Shown here one piece after another: positions 35,373 through 44,115 of a stretch of 64,000 bases of DNA (the first letter of the stretch is position 1; each line of letters starts with the position of its first letter). Origin of the DNA: Alloyangia pacifica (lineage in GTDB: Bacteria; Pseudomonadota; Alphaproteobacteria; Rhodobacterales; Rhodobacteraceae); the NCBI RefSeq assembly GCF_900116195.1, contig NZ_FOZW01000009.1:124001-188000 (forward strand). The letters run 5' to 3'. The notes beneath the pieces are model-generated. The model searched no databases. It had not been told where the DNA came from and was given only the letters and a program-made list of their open reading frames with translations. A program made the position numbers and the translations under genes.

Positions 35373-36664
35373 GTGAGGAAAACGGCGCGCTCTGGACGCA
35401 TCTGGCCGCGCCCGCGCCTGACCTGTCGCCGCTGCAAGGCGCGCGGAACGCCGATCTTCTGGTCATCGGCGGCGGCTTCCTGGGCCTCTCTTCTGCGCTG
35501 CACGCTGCCGAAGCGGGGCTGTCGGTCGTGCTGATCGAGGCACAGGGACCGGGGTTCGGCGCTTCGGGGCGCAACACCGGCTTCGTCGTCCCCAGCCTGA
35601 AGTCCGCATTGGGTCCGGCCGAGGTCGAAGCGGCGCTCGGCCAGCCTCACTCCGAACGCCTGCTCCGGTTGGTCGCCGGATCGGGAGATGCGGTCTTCGG
35701 ACTGATCGATCGCTTTGGCATGGATGTGGCCACGGCCCGCAACGGCTGGCTGCAGCCCGGTCACAGCGCGCAGGCCGAGGCGATGCTGAAGGGCCGTCTG
35801 CCCGCCCTTCGGGCGGCGGGCGTCGCGGTCGACTTTCTTGATCGGAACGAGATGCTGGCACTGACCGGCCTGCCGGCCCTGCACGGTGGCCTGCGCGTGG
35901 CAAGCGGCGGGCAGATCAATCCTCTGTCCTATGCGCGGGAGCTGGCGCGGGCTTGCGTCTCCACCGGCGTCGCCCTGCATTGCGACAGCCCGGCGCTGCG
36001 GCTTGAACGCCAGGGTGGCCAATGGCGCGCCGAGACCCCGGGTGGAAGTGTCACAGCCCCGCGTGTGCTGCTGGCCACCAACGCGATGATCGGCGGTCTG
36101 GAGCCCCGGATGCGCGATACCATCGTTCCGGTGAAGGTCTATCAGGTGGCAACCCAGCCCCTGCCAACCGCGCTGCGCCAACGCATTCTTCCCGCCTGCG
36201 CGCCGGTCGCCGACACCCGGCGCCACACCTTTGCGCTGCGCTGGACGGAAGATAACCGGCTGATCACCGGTGGCATGGTCGCGCCGCTTCCGGGACGTCA
36301 CGGCCTCGCGCGCCGGGGTTTTCTGGCGCGGCTCAGAGCATTCATCCCCGACTGCCCGCCACTTCGGGCCGAGCACGTCTGGACCGGCACCATCGCGGCG
36401 ACGCTGGATGCGTTGCCGCGGGTCACCGAGCTCGCACCCGGCCTCGTCGGCGTGATCGGCTGCAACGGGCGCGGCGTCGCCCTGACGACCGCCCTCGGGC
36501 GTGATCTCGGGCCCTGGCTTGCCGGTGCCTCAGACGCCGAGGCGTTGCCGCTGCAGGTCACCCCGCCCCGCCCGATCCCGATGGCCCGTCTGTCCGGCCT
36601 CGGCCCGCATCTCTGGCTGCCGTGGTCGTCGCTGCGCGATCGGCTCGACAGCCGCAGCACCTGA
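35369..36664 (+). CDS. FAD-dependent oxidoreductase, DAO family (cluster B, 2; PuuB/OrdL-like)
   Basis: 431 residues from GTG 35369, coupled to the previous stop (GTGA). It has a 30-residue leader before GGGFLGLSSALHAAEAG, then GFGASGRNTGFVVPS, the signature of gamma-glutamylputrescine oxidase-like enzymes, and GCNGRGVALTTALG at the C-terminus. It is the second of three DAO enzymes in the operon, and sequence between them differs substantially. Confidence 0.88.
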   Translation: MSEENGALWTHLAAPAPDLSPLQGARNADLLVIGGGFLGLSSALHAAEAGLSVVLIEAQGPGFGASGRNTGFVVPSLKSALGPAEVEAALGQPHSERLLRLVAGSGDAVFGLIDRFGMDVATARNGWLQPGHSAQAEAMLKGRLPALRAAGVAVDFLDRNEMLALTGLPALHGGLRVASGGQINPLSYARELARACVSTGVALHCDSPALRLERQGGQWRAETPGGSVTAPRVLLATNAMIGGLEPRMRDTIVPVKVYQVATQPLPTALRQRILPACAPVADTRRHTFALRWTEDNRLITGGMVAPLPGRHGLARRGFLARLRAFIPDCPPLRAEHVWTGTIAATLDALPRVTELAPGLVGVIGCNGRGVALTTALGRDLGPWLAGASDAEALPLQVTPPRPIPMARLSGLGPHLWLPWSSLRDRLDSRST

Positions 36665-36691
36665 CCCCGACCTTCAGCAAGGAAAGTTCCA

Positions 36692-37060
36692 ATGACCGAA
36701 GAAAAAATCCAATGGTCCCGCCAGGAAGACGTTGCCTTCACCTGGGTTCACGAAGGCAAAGAGTTCAGCCACCGGCTGATCACCAAGAAGCTGCATGGCT
36801 CGCCCATGTCGTTCCACATCACGACCTACATGCCGCATTTCGACGTCATGGTCGAAGGCGACGGTGAGCATGAGGTGATCCTCTACTGCCTGCATGGCTG
36901 GTCCGAACAGATCGTCGAGGCCACCGGCGAGACCCATCACTTCAAGCAGGGCGACGCGATGTACCTGCCGAAGAACTACCGCTACCGCCACATCATCGGC
37001 GAGGCCGGGCTCGTCGTCGCGGTCTGTGCGACGCCCTCCAAAGAAGCCGGCGACATGTAA
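36692..37060 (+). CDS. Small single-domain cupin protein
   Basis: 122 residues with a GGAAAG site upstream. A single cupin barrel is visible from DVMVEGDGEHEVILYCLHG through HHFKQGDAMYLPKNYRY. Metal-ligand histidines are only partly conserved. It could be an isomerase, a small dioxygenase-like enzyme or a binding protein. It lies between two DAO oxidoreductases. Confidence 0.75.
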   Translation: MTEEKIQWSRQEDVAFTWVHEGKEFSHRLITKKLHGSPMSFHITTYMPHFDVMVEGDGEHEVILYCLHGWSEQIVEATGETHHFKQGDAMYLPKNYRYRHIIGEAGLVVAVCATPSKEAGDM

Positions 37061-37070
37061 GGCGCTCCCG

Positions 37071-38267
37071 ATGCCCGCACGTTTCCTCCACTCACTGTCC
37101 GACGTTCCCGACCACCCCGATGTGACCATCGTGGGCGGCGGCATTGCCGGGCTTGCCACCGCATGGGCGCTGTCGCAGCGCGGCCTGCGCCCGCTGCTGA
37201 TCGAGCGCCTTCCGGCGCTGGCCATGCTCGCCTCTCGGCGTTCGGGCGAAGGCGTGCGGGCGCAATGGGAGCACCGCGGCTCCATCGCGTTGGCACGACC
37301 TTCGATCGAATTCTATCGCGATTTCGCCACGCATACCGGCCAGGACGCGGGATATCGGCCGGTGGGCTATCTCTATGCCAGCCGCAGCGCGGCGGGCGCC
37401 GAGCTTTTGCGCGACCGGGTGCGGCGGCAACAGGCAGCGGGCCTCGACGACGTCGCCTTTCTGCAGCCCGACGCACTGCGCGCGCAGGTGCCGAGCCTTG
37501 CAGAAGACGTCGTGGGCGGTGCCTTTCGTGCAGCCGATGGCGTGGTCGAGATCGACCGGATCATCGCGGGATACCTCGCGAGTATGGAGGCGGATATCCT
37601 GCTGGGCTGCGATCTGCTGGTGGTGCGTCCGGGCAATCAATCGGTCACCCTGCGCACCACCCTTGGCGAGATTCACACCGGCCAGATCGTGCTTGCCACC
37701 GCGGCGCGGCTGCCGGGGCTGATGGTCGGGCTGAATCAATCTCTGCCCTTGCGGCTCTCGCGCTCGGCCATTCAATACGTCACGCTCGACGGGATCGACC
37801 CCCAGCATCCGGCCACCATCGACGCCGATCTCGGCTCGTTCTGGCGCCCCGATCATGGCGGCGCGCGGATGACCGCCTCGTTCCGCTCGACGCTGTTTCT
37901 GGACAGTTTCACCGACGATCCGCCGGTCGACCCGGACTATCTTGCGCAGGCCATCGCCACCGTCGCACCGCTTGTGCCCTTCTGGGGCCACCGCAGCCAT
38001 GAGATCCGCGGCGGACACATCCGCTCGGGCAGCCTGCTGGTCACCGGCGACGGCTTGCCGCTGATCGGGGCCCTGCCCGAGACCCCGCGCGTCATTCTCA
38101 ACACCGGATATGGCGGGCATGGAGTGATGATGAGCCCCGCAGGCGCCGCGCGAACCGCCGGGATCGTGCTGGGCGATGCACCGGACCCGCACACCGATCC
38201 CGCCCGCTTTGCCGATCCGGACAATCCTCCGCCCGCGGAGCCGATGACCGTCAACCTCGCCGGCTGA
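37071..38267 (+). CDS. FAD-dependent oxidoreductase, DAO family (cluster B, 3)
   Basis: 398 residues from ATG 37071; the longer frame upstream is inside the cupin gene. VTIVGGGIAGLATAWALSQRG binds FAD at about 18-38, SRRSGEGVRAQWEHRG follows, and LNTGYGGHGVMMSPAGA closes the site. The layout resembles the sarcosine-oxidase beta-subunit and DadA group. Confidence 0.87.
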   Translation: MPARFLHSLSDVPDHPDVTIVGGGIAGLATAWALSQRGLRPLLIERLPALAMLASRRSGEGVRAQWEHRGSIALARPSIEFYRDFATHTGQDAGYRPVGYLYASRSAAGAELLRDRVRRQQAAGLDDVAFLQPDALRAQVPSLAEDVVGGAFRAADGVVEIDRIIAGYLASMEADILLGCDLLVVRPGNQSVTLRTTLGEIHTGQIVLATAARLPGLMVGLNQSLPLRLSRSAIQYVTLDGIDPQHPATIDADLGSFWRPDHGGARMTASFRSTLFLDSFTDDPPVDPDYLAQAIATVAPLVPFWGHRSHEIRGGHIRSGSLLVTGDGLPLIGALPETPRVILNTGYGGHGVMMSPAGAARTAGIVLGDAPDPHTDPARFADPDNPPPAEPMTVNLAG

Positions 38268-38299
38268 GCCCCTCCCCAAGACCAAGAACGAGTTTTCAA

Positions 38300-39103
38300 A
38301 TGTCCCAAGCTAAGCGCCATATCGGCATCATCACCACCGGCCACGGCCCGCGCGACGAATATCTGCACTATCACGGGCTGTTCCTCAAAGCGCTCGGGGC
38401 GGATGTCACGATCACCCTGCGCCACATCTATGACGGGCTGACGCTGGCCGATCTCGATCCGCATGAGGTCGACAAATCCACGCCCAACCTCGGCGCGCAT
38501 GTCCACGTTCCCGGTGCCAAGGGCAACCATATGGGCGATGGCTGGGAGCACCGGTTCTATGACCTGGAGTTCGCCACCGGCCTCGTGCAGCAGGCCATCG
38601 AGCGGCTGGAGACCGAAGACGGCGTGGACATGGTTCTGCTCGCCTGCGCCGCAGAGTTCCCCGAAGGCGCACTTACGGCCCGTACGATGCTGATCCACCC
38701 GCGCGAGATCATGTTCGCGCTGGCGCAGACCATCGCCGAAGGGTCGTCGCGCAAGCCCAAGGTCGGCGTCATCGTCGATGCCGAGCATGCCGATCACGAC
38801 CGCGCCGACTGGCTGTCGCGCCCCTTCGCCGAGCAGATCGAGCTGGTGGTCTCGCCGATCACCTCCACCTGGCTGGAGGCGGCGCAAGCACTTGGCGCGG
38901 CCGAGGTCGAATACGCCTTTTTCTTCGGCTATGGCGTCGGCCTTGCGCCCTATGATGCCCGCGACGAGATCCCCGCGCTCGAGCGCGCCATCGGCGCGCC
39001 GCTGATCCTGCCGCACCGGGCGACCGTGCTGCATCTGCGCAACCTGCTGATGCCGGCGTTGAACGATCTTGATTTCCTTCCTGCCGACTGGAACCGCACA
39101 TGA
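38300..39103 (+). CDS. AroM-like protein (Asp/Glu racemase-like superfamily), paralogue 1
   Basis: 267 residues. The N-terminus IGIITTGHGPRDEY matches the start of the AroM family, proteins of unknown function with an Asp/Glu-racemase-like fold. One cysteine, C116 in LACAAEFPEG, sits where the first catalytic Cys of racemases would be. The region expected to carry the second Cys reads FFFGYGVGLAP and has none. It is clearly related to the protein encoded at 43256-44035. Its stop overlaps the creatininase-family start (ATGA), so they are made together. Confidence 0.75.
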   Translation: MSQAKRHIGIITTGHGPRDEYLHYHGLFLKALGADVTITLRHIYDGLTLADLDPHEVDKSTPNLGAHVHVPGAKGNHMGDGWEHRFYDLEFATGLVQQAIERLETEDGVDMVLLACAAEFPEGALTARTMLIHPREIMFALAQTIAEGSSRKPKVGVIVDAEHADHDRADWLSRPFAEQIELVVSPITSTWLEAAQALGAAEVEYAFFFGYGVGLAPYDARDEIPALERAIGAPLILPHRATVLHLRNLLMPALNDLDFLPADWNRT

Positions 39104-39987
39104 GCACCGAAACGTCGCGCCACTTCGCTCCGCGCCACCTGATCTGGTCGCAGATGACCCGGGCCGAGATCACCGCCGCGCGCGACCGCGGCGCGCTAGT
39201 GATCATCCCCACCGGCTCGATCGAGCAACATGGCGATCACCTGCCGGTCGAGACCGACAGCCTGCTGAGCGCCGCCGTCGCCGAGATGGCCGCCGCCCGG
39301 ATCACCGAGGTCGAGGTGATCGTCGCGCCGGTCGTCTCCTTCGGCTTCACGCCGCATCACCTCAGCTGGCCGGGCACAATTTCGCTGCGGCTCGACACCT
39401 ATCTGTCCATGCTGCGCGATGTGGCCCGTTCGGTGCTCGATGCCGGGTTTCCGCGGGCGATCTTCGTCAACGGACACGGCGGCAACTCCGCGCCGCTTCG
39501 TGCGCTGGTGGGCGAGATGATCACCGACGGCCATGCGGTCGGCATGGTGGACTACTTCGCCCCATCCTATGACGCGATGGTGGCGCTTCTGAAAGGCGAC
39601 CTGCCCCGCCCCGGCCATGCCTGCGAACAGGAAACGGTCCTGGCAGGGCAGGTCCTCGGCGCGGCCGAGGCCACCCTGCTGGCCGAGCGCAGCGCGGGTC
39701 TTCAGCCGCGGCTGATCCAGCCGTGGGTCGCGCCGGGATGCTCCGACGATCCGGTGACCGACGCCGGCGCAGGCTGGGCCGCGATCTTCCATGCCGACGA
39801 CTGCGGCTACTACGGAGACCCGGGCGCCTCCACCGCAGAAACTGGCGCGGCCGTGCTTGAGGTGACGGTGGCTGGCCTTGCGGATTTCCTCGAGAAGTTC
39901 GCGCAAACGCCGCTTCGGCTGGGCGTGGCTCCGGATCCAGCGAAACCGGGCATTGCACAGCCCCTGACCAAGAAAGTGTCGCGATGA
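39100..39987 (+). CDS. Creatininase family amidohydrolase
   Basis: 295 residues. GSIEQHGDHLPVETD gives the metal ligands E42, H44 and D53, with the spacing of creatininase; VNGHGGN supplies H126. The last motif is the form of the wide family (mycofactocin MftE, formylaminopyrimidine deformylase, creatininase-like hydrolases). Cyclic or linear amide hydrolysis is the likely chemistry. The substrate may be any lactam or formamide made from the imported compound. Confidence 0.88.
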   Translation: MSTETSRHFAPRHLIWSQMTRAEITAARDRGALVIIPTGSIEQHGDHLPVETDSLLSAAVAEMAAARITEVEVIVAPVVSFGFTPHHLSWPGTISLRLDTYLSMLRDVARSVLDAGFPRAIFVNGHGGNSAPLRALVGEMITDGHAVGMVDYFAPSYDAMVALLKGDLPRPGHACEQETVLAGQVLGAAEATLLAERSAGLQPRLIQPWVAPGCSDDPVTDAGAGWAAIFHADDCGYYGDPGASTAETGAAVLEVTVAGLADFLEKFAQTPLRLGVAPDPAKPGIAQPLTKKVSR

Positions 39988-41111
39988 GCTTTGACGTGAT
40001 GATCACCGGTGCTGGCGCGGTGGGCGCCCATGCGGTCGAATACCTTGCCCGCCGTCCGGAAATCACCCGCATCTGCCTGATCGACCGGGATGGTCCCCGC
40101 GCCGAAGGCATTGCATGGCGCGCCACGCTAGGCGCGCTGCAGGAAGGTCGCCACGTCCGCATCGAGGCGCACGGACTGGACCTCGGCGACAGCGCCGCAC
40201 TGGCCGAGGTCATTTCCCGGACCAGGCCGCGGACCTTGTTCCATGCCGCGACGATGATCTCGGTGCCCGAGATGGCCCGCGGTCTGCCGCCCGAGGTGTT
40301 CGAGCGGATCCGCAGTGCCGGCATGGGAGGCTTCCTCGCCGCGCATCTTGCGCTTGGTCTTTCGGTGCAGAAAGCGCTGGGTCTGGCCGGGCACTCCTGC
40401 AGCTTCATCACCGCCCCCTTCCCTGACTTCGCCAACCAGGTGCTGACGCGCACGGCCGGTGTCTCGGGCGGCCCGAAGCCGCTGACTGGCATCGGAAATG
40501 TCGACAACATGGCCGCCGAACTGCAGGCCATGGTTGCGCAGCACATGGGCGTTTCCGCGCTGTCGGTCCGACCGATGATCATGGCGCATCACTCGGTGGC
40601 CGAATGGTTCCAGCGCTCGGGCAGTGCCGGAGCCGCCCCCTGGCTTGCTCGGGTGCTTGTCGAGGGGTGCGACGTCACCGACACGCTCGACCTCAACGCG
40701 CTGATGGCCGAGAGCGCCCGCCGGATACGTCAGGTGCCGCAGGAAAGCCGCACCGCGGCCTCGGGCGTGAAGACCGTACTGGCGGCGCTGCGCGACGACG
40801 GCAGCTATCAGCATGGCGCCGGGCCGGACGGGAAGCCCGGCGGCTGGCCGATCCGGGTCTGGGCCGATCGTGTGGAGGTGCTGCCGGTGCCCGGGCTCGA
40901 CCCGCAGGCGGCGCTGGACACCGCGCACGCCGGTCAGCTCAAAGGGGGTATCGCCGAGATCAAGGAAGATGGAACCTTGATCGCGACGGAGACCTGCGCG
41001 GCGGCGGTACGCGACGAATTCGGCGTAGACGTCGCGCGGCTGTCACCGGACGATATTCCGCAGGCGGCCGCGGCGCTTCGCGCGGCACTAAGCCAGCGGA
41101 TCGCGGCGTAA
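39984..41111 (+). CDS. Rossmann-fold NAD(P)-binding protein, epimerase/dehydrogenase-like
   Basis: 375 residues. MITGAGAVGAHAVEYLARRP starts an NAD(P)-binding fold, and FHAATMISVPEM resembles the extended-SDR strand 4 motif. No YxxxK signature was found, and the C-terminal 150 residues are not recognised. ATG 39984 overlaps the creatininase stop, and it is the last gene of the cluster B operon. Confidence 0.65.
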   Translation: MSFDVMITGAGAVGAHAVEYLARRPEITRICLIDRDGPRAEGIAWRATLGALQEGRHVRIEAHGLDLGDSAALAEVISRTRPRTLFHAATMISVPEMARGLPPEVFERIRSAGMGGFLAAHLALGLSVQKALGLAGHSCSFITAPFPDFANQVLTRTAGVSGGPKPLTGIGNVDNMAAELQAMVAQHMGVSALSVRPMIMAHHSVAEWFQRSGSAGAAPWLARVLVEGCDVTDTLDLNALMAESARRIRQVPQESRTAASGVKTVLAALRDDGSYQHGAGPDGKPGGWPIRVWADRVEVLPVPGLDPQAALDTAHAGQLKGGIAEIKEDGTLIATETCAAAVRDEFGVDVARLSPDDIPQAAAALRAALSQRIAA

Positions 41112-41120
41112 CAAACAAAA

Positions 41121-41146
41121 CGGCCCGCAACTGAGGTTGCGGGCCG
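41121..41146. terminator. Bidirectional terminator between clusters B and C
   Basis: Perfect 11-bp stem CGGCCCGCAAC (41121-41131) / GTTGCGGGCCG (41136-41146) with a TGAG loop. Read on the minus strand it is followed by TTTTGTTTGTT, a good T tract; on the plus strand by ATCTTC. It separates two convergent operons. Confidence 0.85.
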
Positions 41147-41169
41147 ATCTTCATGGCGGATCGAGATGT

Positions 41170-41826
41170 TCAGCCCTGACCGGGCAGCGACAACCAGTTC
41201 TCGACGCGGTGCTGCAACCAGATCAGCGCCCCATTGAGTATCAGATAGGCCAGACCGATGACGATGAGGATCTCGAAGGGCTGGTAGGTGCGCGAGATCA
41301 GTGCCATCCCGGCGCCGGTCAGCTCGGTCACCGCCACCATCCCGGCCAGTGACGAGCCTTTCATCACCAGTGTCAGGTTCGACGTCAGCGGTGGCATGAT
41401 GGTCCGGATCGCCTGCGGCACGATCACCCGGCGCAGGATCATCGGGAAGGGCATGCCAAGCGCCCGTGCCGCCTCATACTGGGTCGAAGGGACGGCGCGC
41501 AGCCCGGCCCGGATATACTCCATGTTGTACCCGGTGGCCGAGAGCGTGAGCCCGGCGATTGCCGCCGGAACCGCTGCGAGATAGATGCCGACCTGCGGCA
41601 GCCCGAAATACGTCAGGAAAAGCAGCGTAAGCGCCGGTGTCGCACGCATCACCCAAGAGAAGACGGCGGAGAGGATGCGCAGGCCCCGGATCGGTCCGTC
41701 CCGCATCACCGCGAGGGGAAAGGCCAGCACCACCGAGAGCACGATGGTCGCGCCTGCGATCCATAGCGTGGTGCCGAAGGCCTCCAGCAACAGCCCGGCG
41801 TTGTCCGTCACGACATTCCAGTTCAT
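41170..41826 (-). CDS. Amino-acid ABC transporter permease (HisM/HisQ type), cluster C 1
   Basis: 218 residues. EAA loop QYEAARALGMPFPMILRRVIVPQ and the usual membrane segments identify a polar amino-acid permease. Its start overlaps the stop of the neighbouring permease (ATGA). It is the last gene of the cluster C operon. Confidence 0.92.
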   Translation of the reverse strand: MNWNVVTDNAGLLLEAFGTTLWIAGATIVLSVVLAFPLAVMRDGPIRGLRILSAVFSWVMRATPALTLLFLTYFGLPQVGIYLAAVPAAIAGLTLSATGYNMEYIRAGLRAVPSTQYEAARALGMPFPMILRRVIVPQAIRTIMPPLTSNLTLVMKGSSLAGMVAVTELTGAGMALISRTYQPFEILIVIGLAYLILNGALIWLQHRVENWLSLPGQG

Positions 41827-42485
41827 GTCATGCCTCCGTTGATCGGGCCATAGCGACGGCGCATCAGCCCCGAGAGCAGCAGTTCAGCGACCATCACCAC
41901 GCTGGCCATCGCGGCATAGACCGCGCCGGCAAAGAGGATGAGCGTCATGGGATCACTCGAGATCGCGAGGCTCTGGCGCGTGACCATCATCACCTCGCCG
42001 ACGGAGACCGCCGAGGCCAGCGACAGCATCTTCACGTTGCCCGCCAGAAAGGTAGCCCAAGGGGTCACGGAGATGCGCGCGAGCTGCGGGATGATCACGC
42101 GGCGCAGCATCAACATGCGCCCCATGCCGAGGCTGCGCGAGGTCTCGATCAGCCGCGGGTCGATGGCGGCGAGGCCTGCGCGAAAGATCTCCGCGTGAAA
42201 CGCGGTACCAATCAGCACGAAGGCGAGAAAGGCCGAGCCGATGGCGCCGAGATCGATCCCGATGCGCGGCAGCGCGAGAAAGCAGAAAAGCAGCACGACA
42301 AGCTCGGGCAGACCGCGGAAGATCCACGTATAGACCGACAGCGCGCGGCGCCCGCGCGGGCCGTTGACAAAGAGCGCCAGCACCAGCCCCAGAAGGGTCG
42401 AGACGGTGGCGATCAGCGCAAACAGCCAGATGGTCAGCCAGATTGCCTGCAGGAAACGGGGCATCTGCGTTGCAAGAACATCCAT
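41823..42485 (-). CDS. Amino-acid ABC transporter permease (HisM/HisQ type), cluster C 2
   Basis: 220 residues. EAA loop LIETSRSLGMGRMLMLRRVIIPQ. It lies 7 bp after the ATPase gene and partners the previous permease. Confidence 0.92.
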   Translation of the reverse strand: MDVLATQMPRFLQAIWLTIWLFALIATVSTLLGLVLALFVNGPRGRRALSVYTWIFRGLPELVVLLFCFLALPRIGIDLGAIGSAFLAFVLIGTAFHAEIFRAGLAAIDPRLIETSRSLGMGRMLMLRRVIIPQLARISVTPWATFLAGNVKMLSLASAVSVGEVMMVTRQSLAISSDPMTLILFAGAVYAAMASVVMVAELLLSGLMRRRYGPINGGMT

Positions 42486-42492
42486 GTGCGCC

Positions 42493-43269
42493 TCAATCCG
42501 TCACGCTGCGCACGAAGGCCTGCAACTCTGCTGTCGACGGGTTGGCCAGGACGTCCTTCGGGTCGCCCGCCTCGCAGACCCGGCCCTTGTGCATGAACAC
42601 CACCCGGTCGGCGACGTTGCGGACAAAGCCCATCTCGTGGCTGACCGACACCATGGTCATCCCTTCCGAGGCAAGGTCGCGCATCACCGAGAGCACCTCT
42701 CCCTTGAGTTCGGGATCGAGCGCCGAGGTGACCTCGTCGAACAGCAGCGCCTCGGGACGCATGGCCAGCGCTCGGGCGATGGCCACGCGCTGTTGCTCGC
42801 CACCCGACATCTGATGCGGATAGGCGCCGGCGCGATGCGACAGGCGCACCTTCTCGAGCAGTGCCTCGGCCTCGGCCCTCACCTCATCACGGGGCCGTTT
42901 CATCACCATCACCGGCGCTTCCATGACATTTTGCAGCGCGGTCATGTGCGGAAACAGGTTGAAGCTCTGAAAAACCATCGAGATCTGGGTGCGGTAGCCA
43001 AGCAGGTCACGCTCGCGCGCGGGCATGCGCTTGCCGCCGTTTTGCACCCAGCCAACCTCGCGCCCCTGCCAGAGGATCCGCCCGTTATCGGGGCGGATCA
43101 GCAGGTTGAGGCAGCGCAGCAGGGTCGATTTCCCCGACCCTGACGCGCCGATGATGGCCAGCACCTCGCCGCGATTGACGGTGAAATCGACGCCGCGCAG
43201 CACGCGCTGTGTGCCCAGCGTCTTTTCCAGTCCCGCAACCTCGAGCAGCGGCCCGTCAGTGGCGGACAT
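42493..43269 (-). CDS. Amino-acid ABC transporter ATP-binding protein, cluster C
   Basis: 258 residues. Walker [10 protein letters not shown], signature [14 protein letters not shown], Walker B ALLFDEVTSALDPE and VSHEMGF. The Walker B segment has V where P is usual (DEPTSALD), a conservative variant also found in functional homologues. The start lies within the last 14 bp of the upstream AroM-like gene. Confidence 0.93.
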   Translation of the reverse strand: MSATDGPLLEVAGLEKTLGTQRVLRGVDFTVNRGEVLAIIGASGSGKSTLLRCLNLLIRPDNGRILWQGREVGWVQNGGKRMPARERDLLGYRTQISMVFQSFNLFPHMTALQNVMEAPVMVMKRPRDEVRAEAEALLEKVRLSHRAGAYPHQMSGGEQQRVAIARALAMRPEALLFDEVTSALDPELKGEVLSVMRDLASEGMTMVSVSHEMGFVRNVADRVVFMHKGRVCEAGDPKDVLANPSTAELQAFVRSVTD

Positions 43270-44035
43270 GAATACGCTCCGGCCAGGCGGGAGAGGTCAA
43301 CATCCGGGCATTGAAGACGTTCAGCACATTGGGCGTGACAACCGGGCAGCCCAGGCGGGCCGAGATGTCGGCAAGCAGATCCTCGGGGTCATGCGGGGCA
43401 AGACCGTCGCCGTAGCCCCAGATCAGGGCCAGATCGAACGGACCCTCGGGCGCCAGTTGATCGAGGGCCTCGCCGGTGGCGATGCCGATGCCGAAGTGGC
43501 TCTCGACGTTTTCCATCCAGGGCTGCGAGGACCAGGTGGCGCGGTCCTGATCGATGTGCCACTCGGTCGGCAGCAGCAGCGCCAGCTTGAGCCCGCCGCG
43601 CGCTTCGGCCTGACGCCGCACGAGATCGAACATCAGCTGATAGGGCAGCAGCAGCGGCACCGGCGAGGACAGCGCGCCTTCGGGATACATTTCGGCGCAG
43701 CACATCAGGATGATCTCGGCGCCGTTGGCGACATGGGCGTCGATCGCCGCCTGCGCGCGTTCCAGATACCAGTCCTGCGCCACGAAGATCTCTTCCCAGC
43801 CCGCGCCCATGCGGCGATCGTCGGGCGTCGTGTTGTGCACGTAGCAGCCGATCCCGAGCCCATCCGCGGGCGAGATTTCATGCTCGGCAATCTGGGCGCG
43901 GGTGAGCCCGTCGAGGCAGGCCTTTTCGGTGACCTCGACCTCGAGCCCCATGGCCGTGAGGGCGTTGGTGTGGAAGCTGACGTATTCGTTGCGCGGGCTT
44001 TGGCCCGTGGTGATGATCCCGATCTTGGTCGGCAT
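43256..44035 (-). CDS. AroM-like protein, paralogue 2
   Basis: 259 residues. IGIITTGQSPRNEY is the AroM-family N-terminus. C113 (in LMCCAEMYPEG) aligns with C116 of the protein at 38300-39103, and LIWGYGDGLAP aligns with its FFFGYGVGLAP. Like that protein it lacks a second racemase-type cysteine. Here it sits inside an amino-acid ABC operon, between the binding protein and the ATPase, so its function is probably tied to the transported compound. Confidence 0.75.
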   Translation of the reverse strand: MPTKIGIITTGQSPRNEYVSFHTNALTAMGLEVEVTEKACLDGLTRAQIAEHEISPADGLGIGCYVHNTTPDDRRMGAGWEEIFVAQDWYLERAQAAIDAHVANGAEIILMCCAEMYPEGALSSPVPLLLPYQLMFDLVRRQAEARGGLKLALLLPTEWHIDQDRATWSSQPWMENVESHFGIGIATGEALDQLAPEGPFDLALIWGYGDGLAPHDPEDLLADISARLGCPVVTPNVLNVFNARMLTSPAWPERIHVRH

Positions 44036-44061
44036 GAGGGAGAGTCCTTTGGTTTCTTGGC

Positions 44062-44080
44062 CCCGCCCTTCGTGGGCGGG
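44062..44080 (-). other. Intercistronic hairpin after the binding-protein gene
   Basis: CCCGCCC (44062-44068) / GGGCGGG (44074-44080), 5-nt loop, in the gap between the substrate-binding-protein gene and the AroM-like gene. There is no T tract on the minus strand, so mRNA stabilisation is likelier than termination. Confidence 0.5.
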
Positions 44081-44115
44081 ACCGATTGTTTTGGGTGCGT
44101 TTCGTGGGAACCCGC

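Noticed and set aside
39100..39987. True creatininase and a classical creatinine pathway
   Set aside because: The metal motif fits the whole family, and no creatinase or cytosine-deaminase-type creatinine deaminase is present; DAO enzymes alone do not make it a creatinine cluster.
41121..41146. Possible riboswitch core because of CTGAG in a structured segment
   Set aside because: CTGAG overlaps the stem end and TGAG loop of a simple bidirectional terminator; no further conserved riboswitch parts are nearby.
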